Source: Marine group II euryarchaeote REDSEA-S43_B8 (lineage in GTDB: Archaea > Thermoplasmatota > Poseidoniia > Poseidoniales > Thalassarchaeaceae). From it: DNA of 8,163 nucleotides. The stretch spans positions 1 to 8,163 of the forward strand of contig LUSA01000031.1 of assembly GCA_001629235.1 (NCBI GenBank), written 5' to 3'. The position numbers and the translations under genes are program-made. A model generated the notes under the pieces. It saw only the letters and a list, made by a program, of their open reading frames with translations, was not told the DNA's origin and did no database searches. Of this stretch, positions 1 to 6,429 are shown in pieces (the stretch's first letter is position 1; every line of letters starts with the position of its first letter).

Positions 1-445
1 CTCCGTGACAGCTGATTAAGTCATTCGGATCCATCGGGTCGAACCCCCTCTCCAATTCCCAATCGTTAGGAAGATCATCGCCATCCGCGTCATCATCCCA
101 CTCATCGCACTCCATGTCCCCGTCTAGATCGTCTGGTACGGATTCACTATCAACAGGGTCAGTTCCGCACCTCCCTTCCTCGGCATCGCTCCAAGAATCC
201 CCATCATCATCCAAGTCATTGAGGTCGCATTGTGAATCGCCATCAGTGTCGGTTGGGGTTACATCAGCGTCATTTGGGTCAGATGTGCAGTTCAGCTCCT
301 CGACATTGCTCCAACCATCGCCATCGATATCCAGATCCTCAGAGTCCTGAATGCCATCTCCATCCATATCAGGAGGGGGTCCTTCTAGGCATCCCGAGGT
401 TATTAGCGAGAAGCACAACACAAAGGAAAACAGTTTTGTACGCAT
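1..445 (-). CDS. Secreted acidic lipoprotein with TSP3-like calcium-binding repeats (partial, C-terminus beyond left edge)
   Basis: The frame is open from ATG at 445 to the window edge, giving 148 codons. Residues 1-19 look like a lipoprotein signal peptide: K4, a hydrophobic run LFSFVLCFSLI, then TSGC with C19 as the probable lipidated cysteine. The lipobox is imperfect because T, not L, sits at -3. From residue 26 the chain is very acidic, with DxDGD loops at 26-31, 39-43, 66-70, 79-83 and 119-123. Between these are SDP, TDP and FDP turns, and the last unit has the LPNDWE..FDP form typical of bacterial and archaeal thrombospondin type 3 repeats. Such repeats usually bind calcium and form stiff stalks outside the cell. 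Paired cysteines (53, 73, 93, 113) may form disulfides. GGGTGA about 7 bases before the ATG could be a ribosome site. The start lies 36 bases after the PPK2 stop, so co-transcription is possible. The function of the missing C-terminal part is unknown. Confidence 0.85.
   Translation of the reverse strand, partial: MRTKLFSFVLCFSLITSGCLEGPPPDMDGDGIQDSEDLDIDGDGWSNVEELNCTSDPNDADVTPTDTDGDSQCDLNDLDDDGDSWSDAEEGRCGTDPVDSESVPDDLDGDMECDEWDDDADGDDLPNDWELERGFDPMDPNDLISCHG
2..337 (-). repeat. Tandem 40-residue (120-bp) acidic repeats inside the lipoprotein
   Basis: Residues 37-76, 77-116 and 117-148 line up with an exact 40-residue period. The DxDGD loop starts at 39, 79 and 119. A W-S-[ND]-x-E-E motif occurs at 45-50 and 85-90. 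Cysteines fall at 53 and 93 and again at 73 and 113, and an xDP turn falls at 55-57, 95-97 and 135-137. The third unit is more diverged (W129 instead of W125) and is cut by the window edge. The DNA copies have drifted at many positions, so this is an old protein repeat rather than a recent DNA duplication. Confidence 0.7.
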
Positions 446-481
446 TTACCAGTCACCCTGTTTATCAAATCCAGTAGCATC

Positions 482-1300
482 CTAGTCCATCACGGTCTCG
501 TGGTGGTTCGGTACGAAAGTCTGCTCAGTCATGGGGGGTCTCACGTATCCCCTGGCGGTCTTCCTCTCTGGCAGCTCTATCGGCTCTGGAGTAAGGTCCT
601 CGTACTCAATCATAGACAGTAGGTGGTTAATGCAATTCAAGTGCGCGTGCCTCTTGATATCGGAGTTAACTACGAACCAAGGGGACTGCTTGGTATCAGT
701 GTGAGCGAACATCACGTCCTTCGCCTCAGAGTAGTCTTCCCACCGCGTGAGTGACTCCAGATCCATCGGACTTAGCTTCCACCTCTTGTGCGGTTCGTCC
801 AGCCTTGCCTTGAACCGCTTCAACTGCTCGTCATCGGAAACTGAGAACCAGTACTTGATCAGAATTGTCCCGGATCTCATCAGCATCCTCTCGAACATGG
901 GGCACGATCTCATGAATTCGTCATACTCCTCCTCATCGCAGAATCCCATAACCCTCTCGACCCCGGCTCTATTGTACCAACTTCTGTCGAACATCACTAT
1001 CTCTCCTGCAGCGGGGAGATGGTTGACGTACCTTTGGAAGTACCACTCGGTCTTCTGCCTCTCGGTTGGGGCTGGCAGAGCAGCCACTCTCACAACTCTT
1101 GGATTGAGGTATTGCGCGATTCTCTTGATCACGCCACCCTTCCCGGCAGCATCTCTGCCTTCGAAGACGATCACGACCTTGAGCCCCTTCGCCTTCACCC
1201 ATTCCTGAAGTTTGATTAACTCTAATTGTAGCCTGAATAGCTCTGTGTTGTACTTCTTCTTCCCTATCCTCTCTATTTTCTCGCTTCCATTGCCGCCCAT
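482..1300 (-). CDS. ppk2: Polyphosphate kinase 2, class I (polyphosphate:NDP phosphotransferase)
   Basis: PPK2 enzymes move phosphate between inorganic polyphosphate and nucleoside diphosphates in the cytoplasm. The 272-residue protein has the expected single P-loop kinase domain. It shows Walker A GRDAAGKGG at 48-56, the Walker B/lid segment FDRSWYNRAGVERVMGF at 104-120, and the KYWFSVS strand at 139-145. The class I signature KLSPMD is at 165-170, followed by RWEDYSEAKDVMF and HTDT. Length and motifs fit class I, which usually favours NTP formation from NDP plus polyphosphate; which nucleotide is used cannot be read from sequence. I chose the ATG at 1300 because GGGGG lies about 10 bases upstream. 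A TTG at 1309 would add three residues but sits almost on top of that G-run. The C-terminal 35 residues (about 238-272) are proline-rich and poorly conserved. It lies 69 bases after the TIM stop and 36 bases before the lipoprotein, all on the same strand. Confidence 0.95.
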   Translation of the reverse strand: MGGNGSEKIERIGKKKYNTELFRLQLELIKLQEWVKAKGLKVVIVFEGRDAAGKGGVIKRIAQYLNPRVVRVAALPAPTERQKTEWYFQRYVNHLPAAGEIVMFDRSWYNRAGVERVMGFCDEEEYDEFMRSCPMFERMLMRSGTILIKYWFSVSDDEQLKRFKARLDEPHKRWKLSPMDLESLTRWEDYSEAKDVMFAHTDTKQSPWFVVNSDIKRHAHLNCINHLLSMIEYEDLTPEPIELPERKTARGYVRPPMTEQTFVPNHHETVMD

Positions 1301-1325
1301 TGTAATCAATCCCCCATAGCCGTCT

Positions 1326-1362
1326 TTGACAAAAGCCCTCTGGTCAAGGATTCGACGAATCC
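1326..1362. promoter_or_regulatory. Two adjacent inverted repeats between the TIM and PPK2 genes
   Basis: GGATTCG-A-CGAATCC at 1348-1362 is a perfect 7-bp inverted repeat around one central base. Next to it, TTGAC at 1326-1330 pairs with GTCAA at 1343-1347 across 12 bases. Read on the minus strand, they lie 8 bases past the TIM stop and 26 to 62 bases before the PPK2 start. They could be an operator for PPK2 or a transcript-end hairpin for TIM. A run TTTT within the second loop (minus strand) is too short for a convincing terminator. Chance occurrence cannot be excluded. Confidence 0.3.
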
Positions 1363-1369
1363 CGACGTG

Positions 1370-2032
1370 TTAAAGGAGGCTGACAAGATCAATCAGTGAC
1401 GACCTAGGGTCTTCGGACTTCGTAACTCCACTAGCCAGAAGAACTCCTGAAGTGCCAAGTTCGATCGCCTTGGCCACGTCCTCGCCGGTCTTTACACCCG
1501 CACCGCATAGGATGCCAACACTCGTGGACACTTCTCTGACTGCTTGGGCTGTACCACTGACTATCCCAGGATCAGCGCTAGTCACCGAAGTCTCGCCGCC
1601 AATCAACTCCGGCGGCTCCACAGCAACAAAACCCGGCTCCAATGCCGCCAGTGCCCTTGCCTCGTGAATGTCTGCGGCACAGGCGCAAACATGGAATCCA
1701 TCAGGAATCTGCTCCAAGAGCATAGCGACGTGCTCCAAGCTCACCTTGTGTTCCGCATGATTGATCAGAGTTCCTGAAGCTCCCCTCTCCATTGCAGTTT
1801 CAGGATGCAGCCACCCCGTATTCGAACCGAAACCTACGGGATCAAGATGCTGGCACCACACCTCCAGTCCCGGAGCAGCAGCGACTACGGCAGACAGATC
1901 GAATGCAGAGACCGCAGCAACCATCCTGATCTTCGTATCTATGCTAGCCATAGCTCTAGCCAGATCTTCGGCACATGCCCCGTGAGCAGTCTGGTAGGTC
2001 TTGAAATTAACAACAACTAGGGAGTCGCACAT
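1370..2032 (-). CDS. tpiA: Triosephosphate isomerase, archaeal type
   Basis: This enzyme interconverts dihydroxyacetone phosphate and glyceraldehyde 3-phosphate in glycolysis and gluconeogenesis. From the chosen start the protein has 220 residues, the short archaeal length (bacterial and eukaryotic forms have about 250). Visible sites are VNFKTY with N9 and K11, the catalytic histidine in NHAEH (H92), and the catalytic glutamate in VAVEPPELIGG (E139) followed by loop 6. Phosphate-binding turns are CGAGVKTGEDV from 176 and GVLLASGV at 196-203. No essential residue is missing. The frame is open to an ATG at 2083, but the extra 17 residues are rich in G, R and P and do not look like family sequence. 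The ATG at 2032 places VVVNFKTY at the normal distance from the N-terminus and has GGGGAG just upstream, though with only a 2-base spacer. It follows the nucleotidyltransferase by 71 bases (20 if the longer start is used), so the two probably share a transcript. Confidence 0.95.
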   Translation of the reverse strand: MCDSLVVVNFKTYQTAHGACAEDLARAMASIDTKIRMVAAVSAFDLSAVVAAAPGLEVWCQHLDPVGFGSNTGWLHPETAMERGASGTLINHAEHKVSLEHVAMLLEQIPDGFHVCACAADIHEARALAALEPGFVAVEPPELIGGETSVTSADPGIVSGTAQAVREVSTSVGILCGAGVKTGEDVAKAIELGTSGVLLASGVTKSEDPRSSLIDLVSLL

Positions 2033-2103
2033 AGCTCCCCGAGGGACTGGGCCTCTTTGACCATGACGGGATTTACAACCCATTATCGTACCTTATTCTT
2101 GGG

Positions 2104-3054
2104 TTAACCATGATCAACGATTTTTGAACTCAAGTCAGAACCCTCTGGGACCATAGCCCTCATCCCTATCAGGCACCCCTCGATGTGACAATTAGGGCCT
2201 ATTTCCGCTCCCTCCAGAACAACTGAGTCGCGAATAACTGATCCTTCCTCGATGCAGGCTCCGAAACCTATCGTGCTTGAGACAACCTCTCCTTTGTTCG
2301 TAGAACCTTCTCCGAACCATGAGCCTCTATCAACTGAACCGCTGGAGAAACTCCCGGCCGAGATACATGCTTGGCTCGCTTCTATGAACGACTTAGGAGT
2401 CCCCGCATCAACGAACCATCCTTCGAACGGGAAGCCATTCAAACCACCGGTTGCAGCTAGGTTCTCGTAGACATCCCTCTCAATACTATGCGCTCCATCG
2501 GGCATCAAATTGAAAATCTCAGGCTCCAGGATGTATGCTCCCGCATTAATCAGATTGGAGAAAGCCTCCTCTATCGGGGGTTTCTCTTGGAACCTCATTA
2601 TCTTCCCATTCTCTTCCCTGTAGTCGGCGACACCGAATCGGGACGGATCCTCAACCTCCCACAGTGAGATAGTTCCAATGCCTCCGTTACTCCTGTGGAA
2701 ATCGAGCATCTCTTCCACTCTGAGACTGGTAATTAGGTCCCCGTTGATCACGCAGAATGTGCCTCCAGAGAGATGCTCTCTGCAGTTGGCAATGGCCCCC
2801 CCAGTACCCAGTGGCTCGGTTTCCTCGATTATCTTTACCTCGTAGGGGAGACTAACTTTGGAGAAGTGATCTCGCATCTTCTCTACTCCATAACCAGCGG
2901 CAATGAGTATTCTATTCACTTGAGATTCAGGAATTATTCCCACAACATGCTCAATCATCGTCTTGTCTAGAATTGGTAAGAGGGGCTTTGGGACGCTTTC
3001 TGTCCAAGGACGGAGCCTTGTTCCGAAACCTCCAGCCAGAACTATGACATCCAT
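2104..3054 (-). CDS. NDP-sugar pyrophosphorylase (sugar-1-phosphate nucleotidyltransferase) with left-handed beta-helix tail
   Basis: Enzymes of this family join a sugar 1-phosphate to an NTP, giving an activated sugar and pyrophosphate for glycan or glycolipid synthesis. The 316-residue protein starts with the nucleotide-binding loop LAGGFGTRLRP at 6-16, followed by VPKPLLP at 21-27 with K23. It then shows LGTGGA at 82-87, the metal-binding NGD at 104-106, EKPP at 147-150, INAGAYI from 159 and WFVDAGTP at 213-220. From about 235 on, hexapeptide-like turns (IGFGACIEEGSVIRDSVVL, then IGPNCHIEGC) suggest a short left-handed beta-helix, as in GDP-mannose and GlmU-like pyrophosphorylases. The layout fits mannose-1-phosphate guanylyltransferase or glucose-1-phosphate nucleotidyltransferase, but sugar and base cannot be decided, so I give no symbol. 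The ATG at 3054 begins directly at the conserved first strand (MDVIVLAGG). No clear ribosome site precedes it, so a leaderless message is possible. Confidence 0.92.
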   Translation of the reverse strand: MDVIVLAGGFGTRLRPWTESVPKPLLPILDKTMIEHVVGIIPESQVNRILIAAGYGVEKMRDHFSKVSLPYEVKIIEETEPLGTGGAIANCREHLSGGTFCVINGDLITSLRVEEMLDFHRSNGGIGTISLWEVEDPSRFGVADYREENGKIMRFQEKPPIEEAFSNLINAGAYILEPEIFNLMPDGAHSIERDVYENLAATGGLNGFPFEGWFVDAGTPKSFIEASQACISAGSFSSGSVDRGSWFGEGSTNKGEVVSSTIGFGACIEEGSVIRDSVVLEGAEIGPNCHIEGCLIGMRAMVPEGSDLSSKIVDHG

Positions 3055-3137
3055 AGTCGTTCGATTGAGCGTCTGCGTTTGAGCGCTTCGCGTCTGCGAC
3101 AGTCATAATCTCGATGCGTATCGTTGAAAGACGGACT
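3055..3137. promoter_or_regulatory. Divergent promoter region between the nucleotidyltransferase and sucC
   Basis: These 83 bases separate two divergent gene runs, so they should hold promoters for both. TTGAGCG occurs at 3065-3071 and again at 3079-3085 (14-base period). CGTCTGCG occurs at 3070-3077 and 3091-3098. ATAATC at 3106-3111 is a weak TATA-like element about 27-32 bases before the sucC ATG at 3138, which is the expected distance for a leaderless archaeal transcript. No comparable box is clear for the minus-strand gene. The repeats may be regulator sites or chance; the TATA assignment is tentative. Confidence 0.3.
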
Positions 3138-4364
3138 ATGTCTCGGAAGGGCGTGAACATCCACGAGTACCAAGGTAAAGCCCTCTTCAGAGAAGAGGGT
3201 GTCGCCGTGCAAGAAGGCGTTCACTGCACAACAGTCGACCAGGCTCTGGAAGCGTATGACTCTCTTGGAAGCAAGATCGTCGCCGTCAAGAGCCAGATAC
3301 ATGCGGGAGGACGTGGGAAAGGGAACCTCTACTGCCCCGACACTGGCGATTTGCAGATGGAGGGCGGAGTCAAGATTGCCTTATCGCGCGACGACGTCGA
3401 GATCTATTCCAAAAACATCCTAGGGAACATTCTGGTCACCAAGCAGTCCGGTCCGGAAGGTAAGATGGTGAACAACCTGTACATAGAGGCAGGCTGTGAA
3501 ATCGCCCATGAGTATTATCTCGCTCTCTTAGTCGATAGAGAAGAGGATGCCATCTTGGTGATGGCTTCAACTGAGGGGGGTGTTGACATAGAGGAGGTTG
3601 CTGAGACCACTCCCCAGGCTATTCACAAAGCTTGGACCGACTCATCAGGGAAACTGCCTACTGGGGCTGACAGTGCGATGGCTGATTCTCTAGGACTCAC
3701 AGGCGTATCAAAGGACTCGTTCAAAAAAATGCTAGGGAGCCTGGTTTCTATGTTCGTAACACGGGACTGTTCTATGGTTGAGATCAATCCTCTCGTGAGA
3801 GCAGGAGATGGTGCGATGATCGCACTAGACTCCAAGATAAGTTTCGATGACAACGCCTCATTTAGGCATCCCTGGAGAGCGGAGATGAGAGACATGTCCG
3901 AAGAGGAAGAGGTCGAGATTAGGGCTAATAAATCCGGACTATCATACGTCAAATTGGATGGAAATATCGGTTGTCTGGTCAACGGAGCAGGATTGGCCAT
4001 GGCCTCAATGGATGTGATCAAACTATACGGGGGCGAGCCTGCGAACTTTCTCGACATTGGAGGAGGGGCCAACAAGGAGTCAATCACTACAGCCTTCGGA
4101 ATAATTCTCGAGGATCCAAATGTAGAGGGCATTCTAGTGAATATCTTCGGAGGAATCATTCGCTGTGATATGGTGGCTCGGAGTATAATTGATGCATCCA
4201 GGGAAGTTGGGCTTTCTGTTCCACTGGTAGTTAGATTCTCAGGTACGAACCACGAAGAAGGAAGGGAGGTACTGGAGGAGAGTTCTCTGGAAGTCACCAC
4301 CGTGGGTACGCTTGCCGATGGTGCCGAAGCAATCGTCGCTGCAACAATTGGGGTGGACTCTTGA
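3138..4364 (+). CDS. sucC: Succinyl-CoA synthetase (succinate-CoA ligase) beta subunit
   Basis: This is the ATP-grasp subunit of the TCA-cycle enzyme that converts succinyl-CoA, NDP and phosphate to succinate, CoA and NTP; it works as a complex with SucD. The 408-residue protein starts NIHEYQGKALF at 7-17. It has KSQIHAGGRGKG at 51-62, metal-site residues N207 (EINPLV) and D221, GNIGCLVNGAGLAMASMD from 265, NFLDIGGGANKE from 293 and NIFGGIIRCD at 325-334. After GGRGKG there is an insert of about 13 residues (63-75, NLYCPDTGDLQME) before GGVK. This resembles the longer SucC subtype I know from alphaproteobacteria, not the E. coli form where GGVK follows at once. That origin is inference. The ATG at 3138 puts NIHEYQ at the normal place; an in-frame ATG at 3114 would add eight residues of no family similarity. 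Its TGA overlaps the start of sucD. Confidence 0.96.
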   Translation: MSRKGVNIHEYQGKALFREEGVAVQEGVHCTTVDQALEAYDSLGSKIVAVKSQIHAGGRGKGNLYCPDTGDLQMEGGVKIALSRDDVEIYSKNILGNILVTKQSGPEGKMVNNLYIEAGCEIAHEYYLALLVDREEDAILVMASTEGGVDIEEVAETTPQAIHKAWTDSSGKLPTGADSAMADSLGLTGVSKDSFKKMLGSLVSMFVTRDCSMVEINPLVRAGDGAMIALDSKISFDDNASFRHPWRAEMRDMSEEEEVEIRANKSGLSYVKLDGNIGCLVNGAGLAMASMDVIKLYGGEPANFLDIGGGANKESITTAFGIILEDPNVEGILVNIFGGIIRCDMVARSIIDASREVGLSVPLVVRFSGTNHEEGREVLEESSLEVTTVGTLADGAEAIVAATIGVDS

Positions 4365-5290
4365 GTATCTGGATAAATGAATCCAGCAAGGTCCTAGTTC
4401 AGGGAATTACTGGAGGCCAGGGAACATTCCACGCCACTCGAATGACGGAGTACGGGACAGATGTCGTAGGAGGGGTCACGCCTGGTAAGGGTGGACAAGT
4501 GGTCGATCTCCCTGGTCGGTCTGTCCCTGTCTACGATTCCATGGGGCAAGCCGTTTCCGAAACCGATGCTGATGTTAGCGTGATTTACGTTCCAGCGAGA
4601 TTCGCAGCAGCAGCAATTATCGAGGCCGCCGATGCCTTCAACGAAATCAAGGGCGAGGGATTGATTGTATGCATTACAGAGGGAATCCCTACTCTTGATA
4701 TGATTAGATGCGTAGGGCACATTTCGGAAATGTCCGGAATCAGGCTTATTGGGCCCAATTGTCCAGGAATCATAACTCCGGGAGAAAATGGTGGTTGCAA
4801 GGTGGGAATAATGCCAGGATACATACACGCTAAGGGAAGAATAGGCATCATCTCGAAGTCTGGTACACTGACCTACGAGGCAGTAGCCCAAACAATGAGT
4901 GTGGGCGAGGGTCAGACCACGTGCATAGGTATCGGAGGGGACCCTATCAGTGGAACTGGATTCATAGACTGTCTTGCCGCCTTTGAGGAGGACCCAGAGA
5001 CCGAGGCCGTTGTGATGATCGGAGAGATCGGTGGGACAGCTGAAGAAGATGCTGCGGCTTGGGCTGCAGACAACTTCAGCAAGCCTATTGTCGGGTTCGT
5101 TGCAGGAGCAACAGCACCTCCTGGCAAGAGAATGGGGCACGCAGGGGCGATTATCTCCGGTGGAAAGGGCACGGCGGAGGAGAAGTTCTCAGCATTCGAG
5201 AAGGCAGGGATTCACATTGCTAGAGATCCATCCAAGATTGGGGAAGTGCTAGTCTCGGTTTTGATTGAAGCCGGACTACGAGAGCCTTAG
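4361..5290 (+). CDS. sucD: Succinyl-CoA synthetase (succinate-CoA ligase) alpha subunit
   Basis: This subunit binds CoA and carries the phosphohistidine of succinyl-CoA synthetase. The 309-residue protein opens with the CoA-binding Rossmann loop VQGITGGQGTFH at 13-24, then GGVTPGKGG at 37-45. It has CITEGIP at 104-110, RLIGPNCPGIITPGE at 128-142, SKSGTLTYE at 165-173, GIGGDP at 190-195 and MIGEIGG at 219-225. The active-site histidine is H260 in GKRMGHAGAI. No key residue is missing. The start is TTG at 4361, overlapping the sucC stop as TTGA, with GGGGTGG four bases upstream as ribosome site. The next in-frame ATG is codon 28, beyond the CoA-binding loop, so the TTG is needed for a working protein. 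The overlap suggests coupled translation, which would keep the two subunits in balance. Confidence 0.96.
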   Translation: MSIWINESSKVLVQGITGGQGTFHATRMTEYGTDVVGGVTPGKGGQVVDLPGRSVPVYDSMGQAVSETDADVSVIYVPARFAAAAIIEAADAFNEIKGEGLIVCITEGIPTLDMIRCVGHISEMSGIRLIGPNCPGIITPGENGGCKVGIMPGYIHAKGRIGIISKSGTLTYEAVAQTMSVGEGQTTCIGIGGDPISGTGFIDCLAAFEEDPETEAVVMIGEIGGTAEEDAAAWAADNFSKPIVGFVAGATAPPGKRMGHAGAIISGGKGTAEEKFSAFEKAGIHIARDPSKIGEVLVSVLIEAGLREP

Positions 5291-5325
5291 GAACGAAGGC
5301 ACCCAGCATGACATAGTTGGTAACC

Positions 5326-6324
5326 ATGTCTGGCATATTCAACTCCGAATTGGACTCAATTCTCGAGGGGACGTCACGCTCTTTCTACCTCTCCTTGAAG
5401 GAATTGCCCAGGGCAATCAGGCCCCAAGTTAGCCTTCTGTATATGCTTGCAAGGACTTCTGATACTATTGCAGACTCGGAAGGAGGAGAACCCAAGGAGC
5501 TCATGGAGGCTCTAGAGTCATACGATGATTTCACACAAGGACGGTCCTCGGACGCTCCGGAACTGTCTTCCTTCTCACAGTTTCAAACTAATAAATCGGA
5601 AGGACTCCTTCTGAAGAATGTAGAGGCAGTGGTGTCCAGGATTGAAGGATTCTCCGATTCAGATCAGGAGGCAATTCGCTCATGCTTGGGAATCATCATC
5701 GGTGGACAGATTCTAGATTTGAATAGATTCTCTCTCGCAGAGGAGGATATCGCCTCAATAGAGAAAGATGATCAATTAGATGACTATGCATATCGAGTTG
5801 CTGGGAGTGTGGGTGAATTCTGGACCCGGATGTCGTTAACTCATCTTTTCAAATTAGACTCTGAGAAGGAGAAAGAACTATTCGAGAAAGGCATTAGATT
5901 CGGTAAGTCACTACAGATGATCAACATCCTCAGAGATATTCCATCAGACCTTGCTCTAGGTCGATGCTACATCCCCAGAAAAAGTCTGGAAGAACACAAA
6001 TTGAGTCCACAAGACCTATTGGACAAGTCGAAAATGGAATCCTTCAGGCCACTTTATGACGAATATCTAGATTTGACCTCTAAGTATCTGGAGTCAGCAA
6101 TCCAGTACATCGAAATGATACCTCACTCGCAGTTCCGCCTCAGAGGGTCTTGCATGCTTCCAGTAATAATTGGAAAGAGGACAGTTTCCCTACTTAGGGG
6201 TAGAAACGTTCTCGATCGAAAAGACAGGATAAAGATCGATAGATCGGAGATAAAAGAGGTAGTCAAGCAGGTCGTCATGGCCGTCCCGTTCAAAGGATCA
6301 AGCAAGAGACTCCTAAGAGATTGA
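5326..6324 (+). CDS. Squalene/phytoene synthase family protein, squalene-synthase-like
   Basis: Members join two prenyl diphosphates head to head; the squalene branch makes C30 products from two farnesyl diphosphates. Numbered from the ATG at 5326 the protein has 332 residues. It shows the N-terminal TSRSFYLSLKELP motif at 16-28, the first Asp-rich motif DTIAD at 46-50, YRVAGSVGEFW at 156-166, and the second Asp-rich motif NILRDIPSD at 200-208 followed by GRCYIP. All four metal-binding aspartates of the two DxxxD motifs are present, so it should be active. The first half (SRSFYLSL, LYMLARTSDTIAD) looks more like squalene synthase than like CrtB. It lacks the C-terminal membrane helix of eukaryotic squalene synthases and ends in a basic tail (FKGSSKRLLRD). 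A TTG at 5317 would add three residues; I prefer the ATG. The start lies 35 bases after sucD, so it may be read from the same transcript. C30 versus C40 product cannot be settled from sequence. Confidence 0.88.
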   Translation: MSGIFNSELDSILEGTSRSFYLSLKELPRAIRPQVSLLYMLARTSDTIADSEGGEPKELMEALESYDDFTQGRSSDAPELSSFSQFQTNKSEGLLLKNVEAVVSRIEGFSDSDQEAIRSCLGIIIGGQILDLNRFSLAEEDIASIEKDDQLDDYAYRVAGSVGEFWTRMSLTHLFKLDSEKEKELFEKGIRFGKSLQMINILRDIPSDLALGRCYIPRKSLEEHKLSPQDLLDKSKMESFRPLYDEYLDLTSKYLESAIQYIEMIPHSQFRLRGSCMLPVIIGKRTVSLLRGRNVLDRKDRIKIDRSEIKEVVKQVVMAVPFKGSSKRLLRD

Positions 6325-6429
6325 TTACATATTTTCGAGTGTTTTCAGCTCTAAAACTAACGATGCGCATTCCAATCGCACTCGGGAGACATTCAAGTGG
6401 ACCCCGATGCCGCCCGCTTCTGAAGAGTT
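6325..6429 (+). other. Intergenic spacer between the two prenyl synthase genes
   Basis: This is the longest non-coding gap in the window (105 bases). T-rich tracts ATTTT at 6331-6335 and GTTTT at 6341-6345 follow the upstream stop; GTTTT can pair with AAAAC at 6353-6357 around a 7-base loop. Archaeal transcripts often end at T-rich tracts, so termination of the sucCD run here is possible but weakly supported. No convincing TATA box for the downstream gene stands out. Confidence 0.2.

Noticed and set aside
2..337. Possible CRISPR-like or tandem DNA repeat array
   Set aside because: The 120-bp period is a protein repeat with drifted DNA copies inside an open frame; there are no identical repeats with unique spacers.
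114..477. Two short plus-strand frames at the left edge
   Set aside because: They are antisense to the repeat-bearing lipoprotein; the Ser-rich translation is just the complement of the GAT/GAC-rich repeats.
747..1208. 153-codon open frame on the plus strand
   Set aside because: It is antisense to the PPK2 catalytic core; low-complexity Ser/Leu translation and no family similarity.
2033..2083. 17-residue N-terminal extension of triosephosphate isomerase
   Set aside because: The frame is open, but the added residues are unlike the family, and the ATG at 2032 puts the first strand and NFKTY at the normal position. It remains possible if the transcript starts upstream.
3623..4300. 225-codon open frame on the minus strand
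   Set aside because: It lies fully inside sucC, which has clear family motifs; the antisense translation is rich in S, P and I and shows no domain. It is a codon-bias shadow.
4394..5140. 248-codon open frame on the minus strand
   Set aside because: It is antisense to sucD, which is certain. The translation is Cys/Ser/His-rich without recognisable motifs.
6331..6357. Terminator hairpin after the squalene-synthase-like gene
   Set aside because: Only five A/T-dominated base pairs around a 7-base loop; not strong enough to annotate as a terminator.
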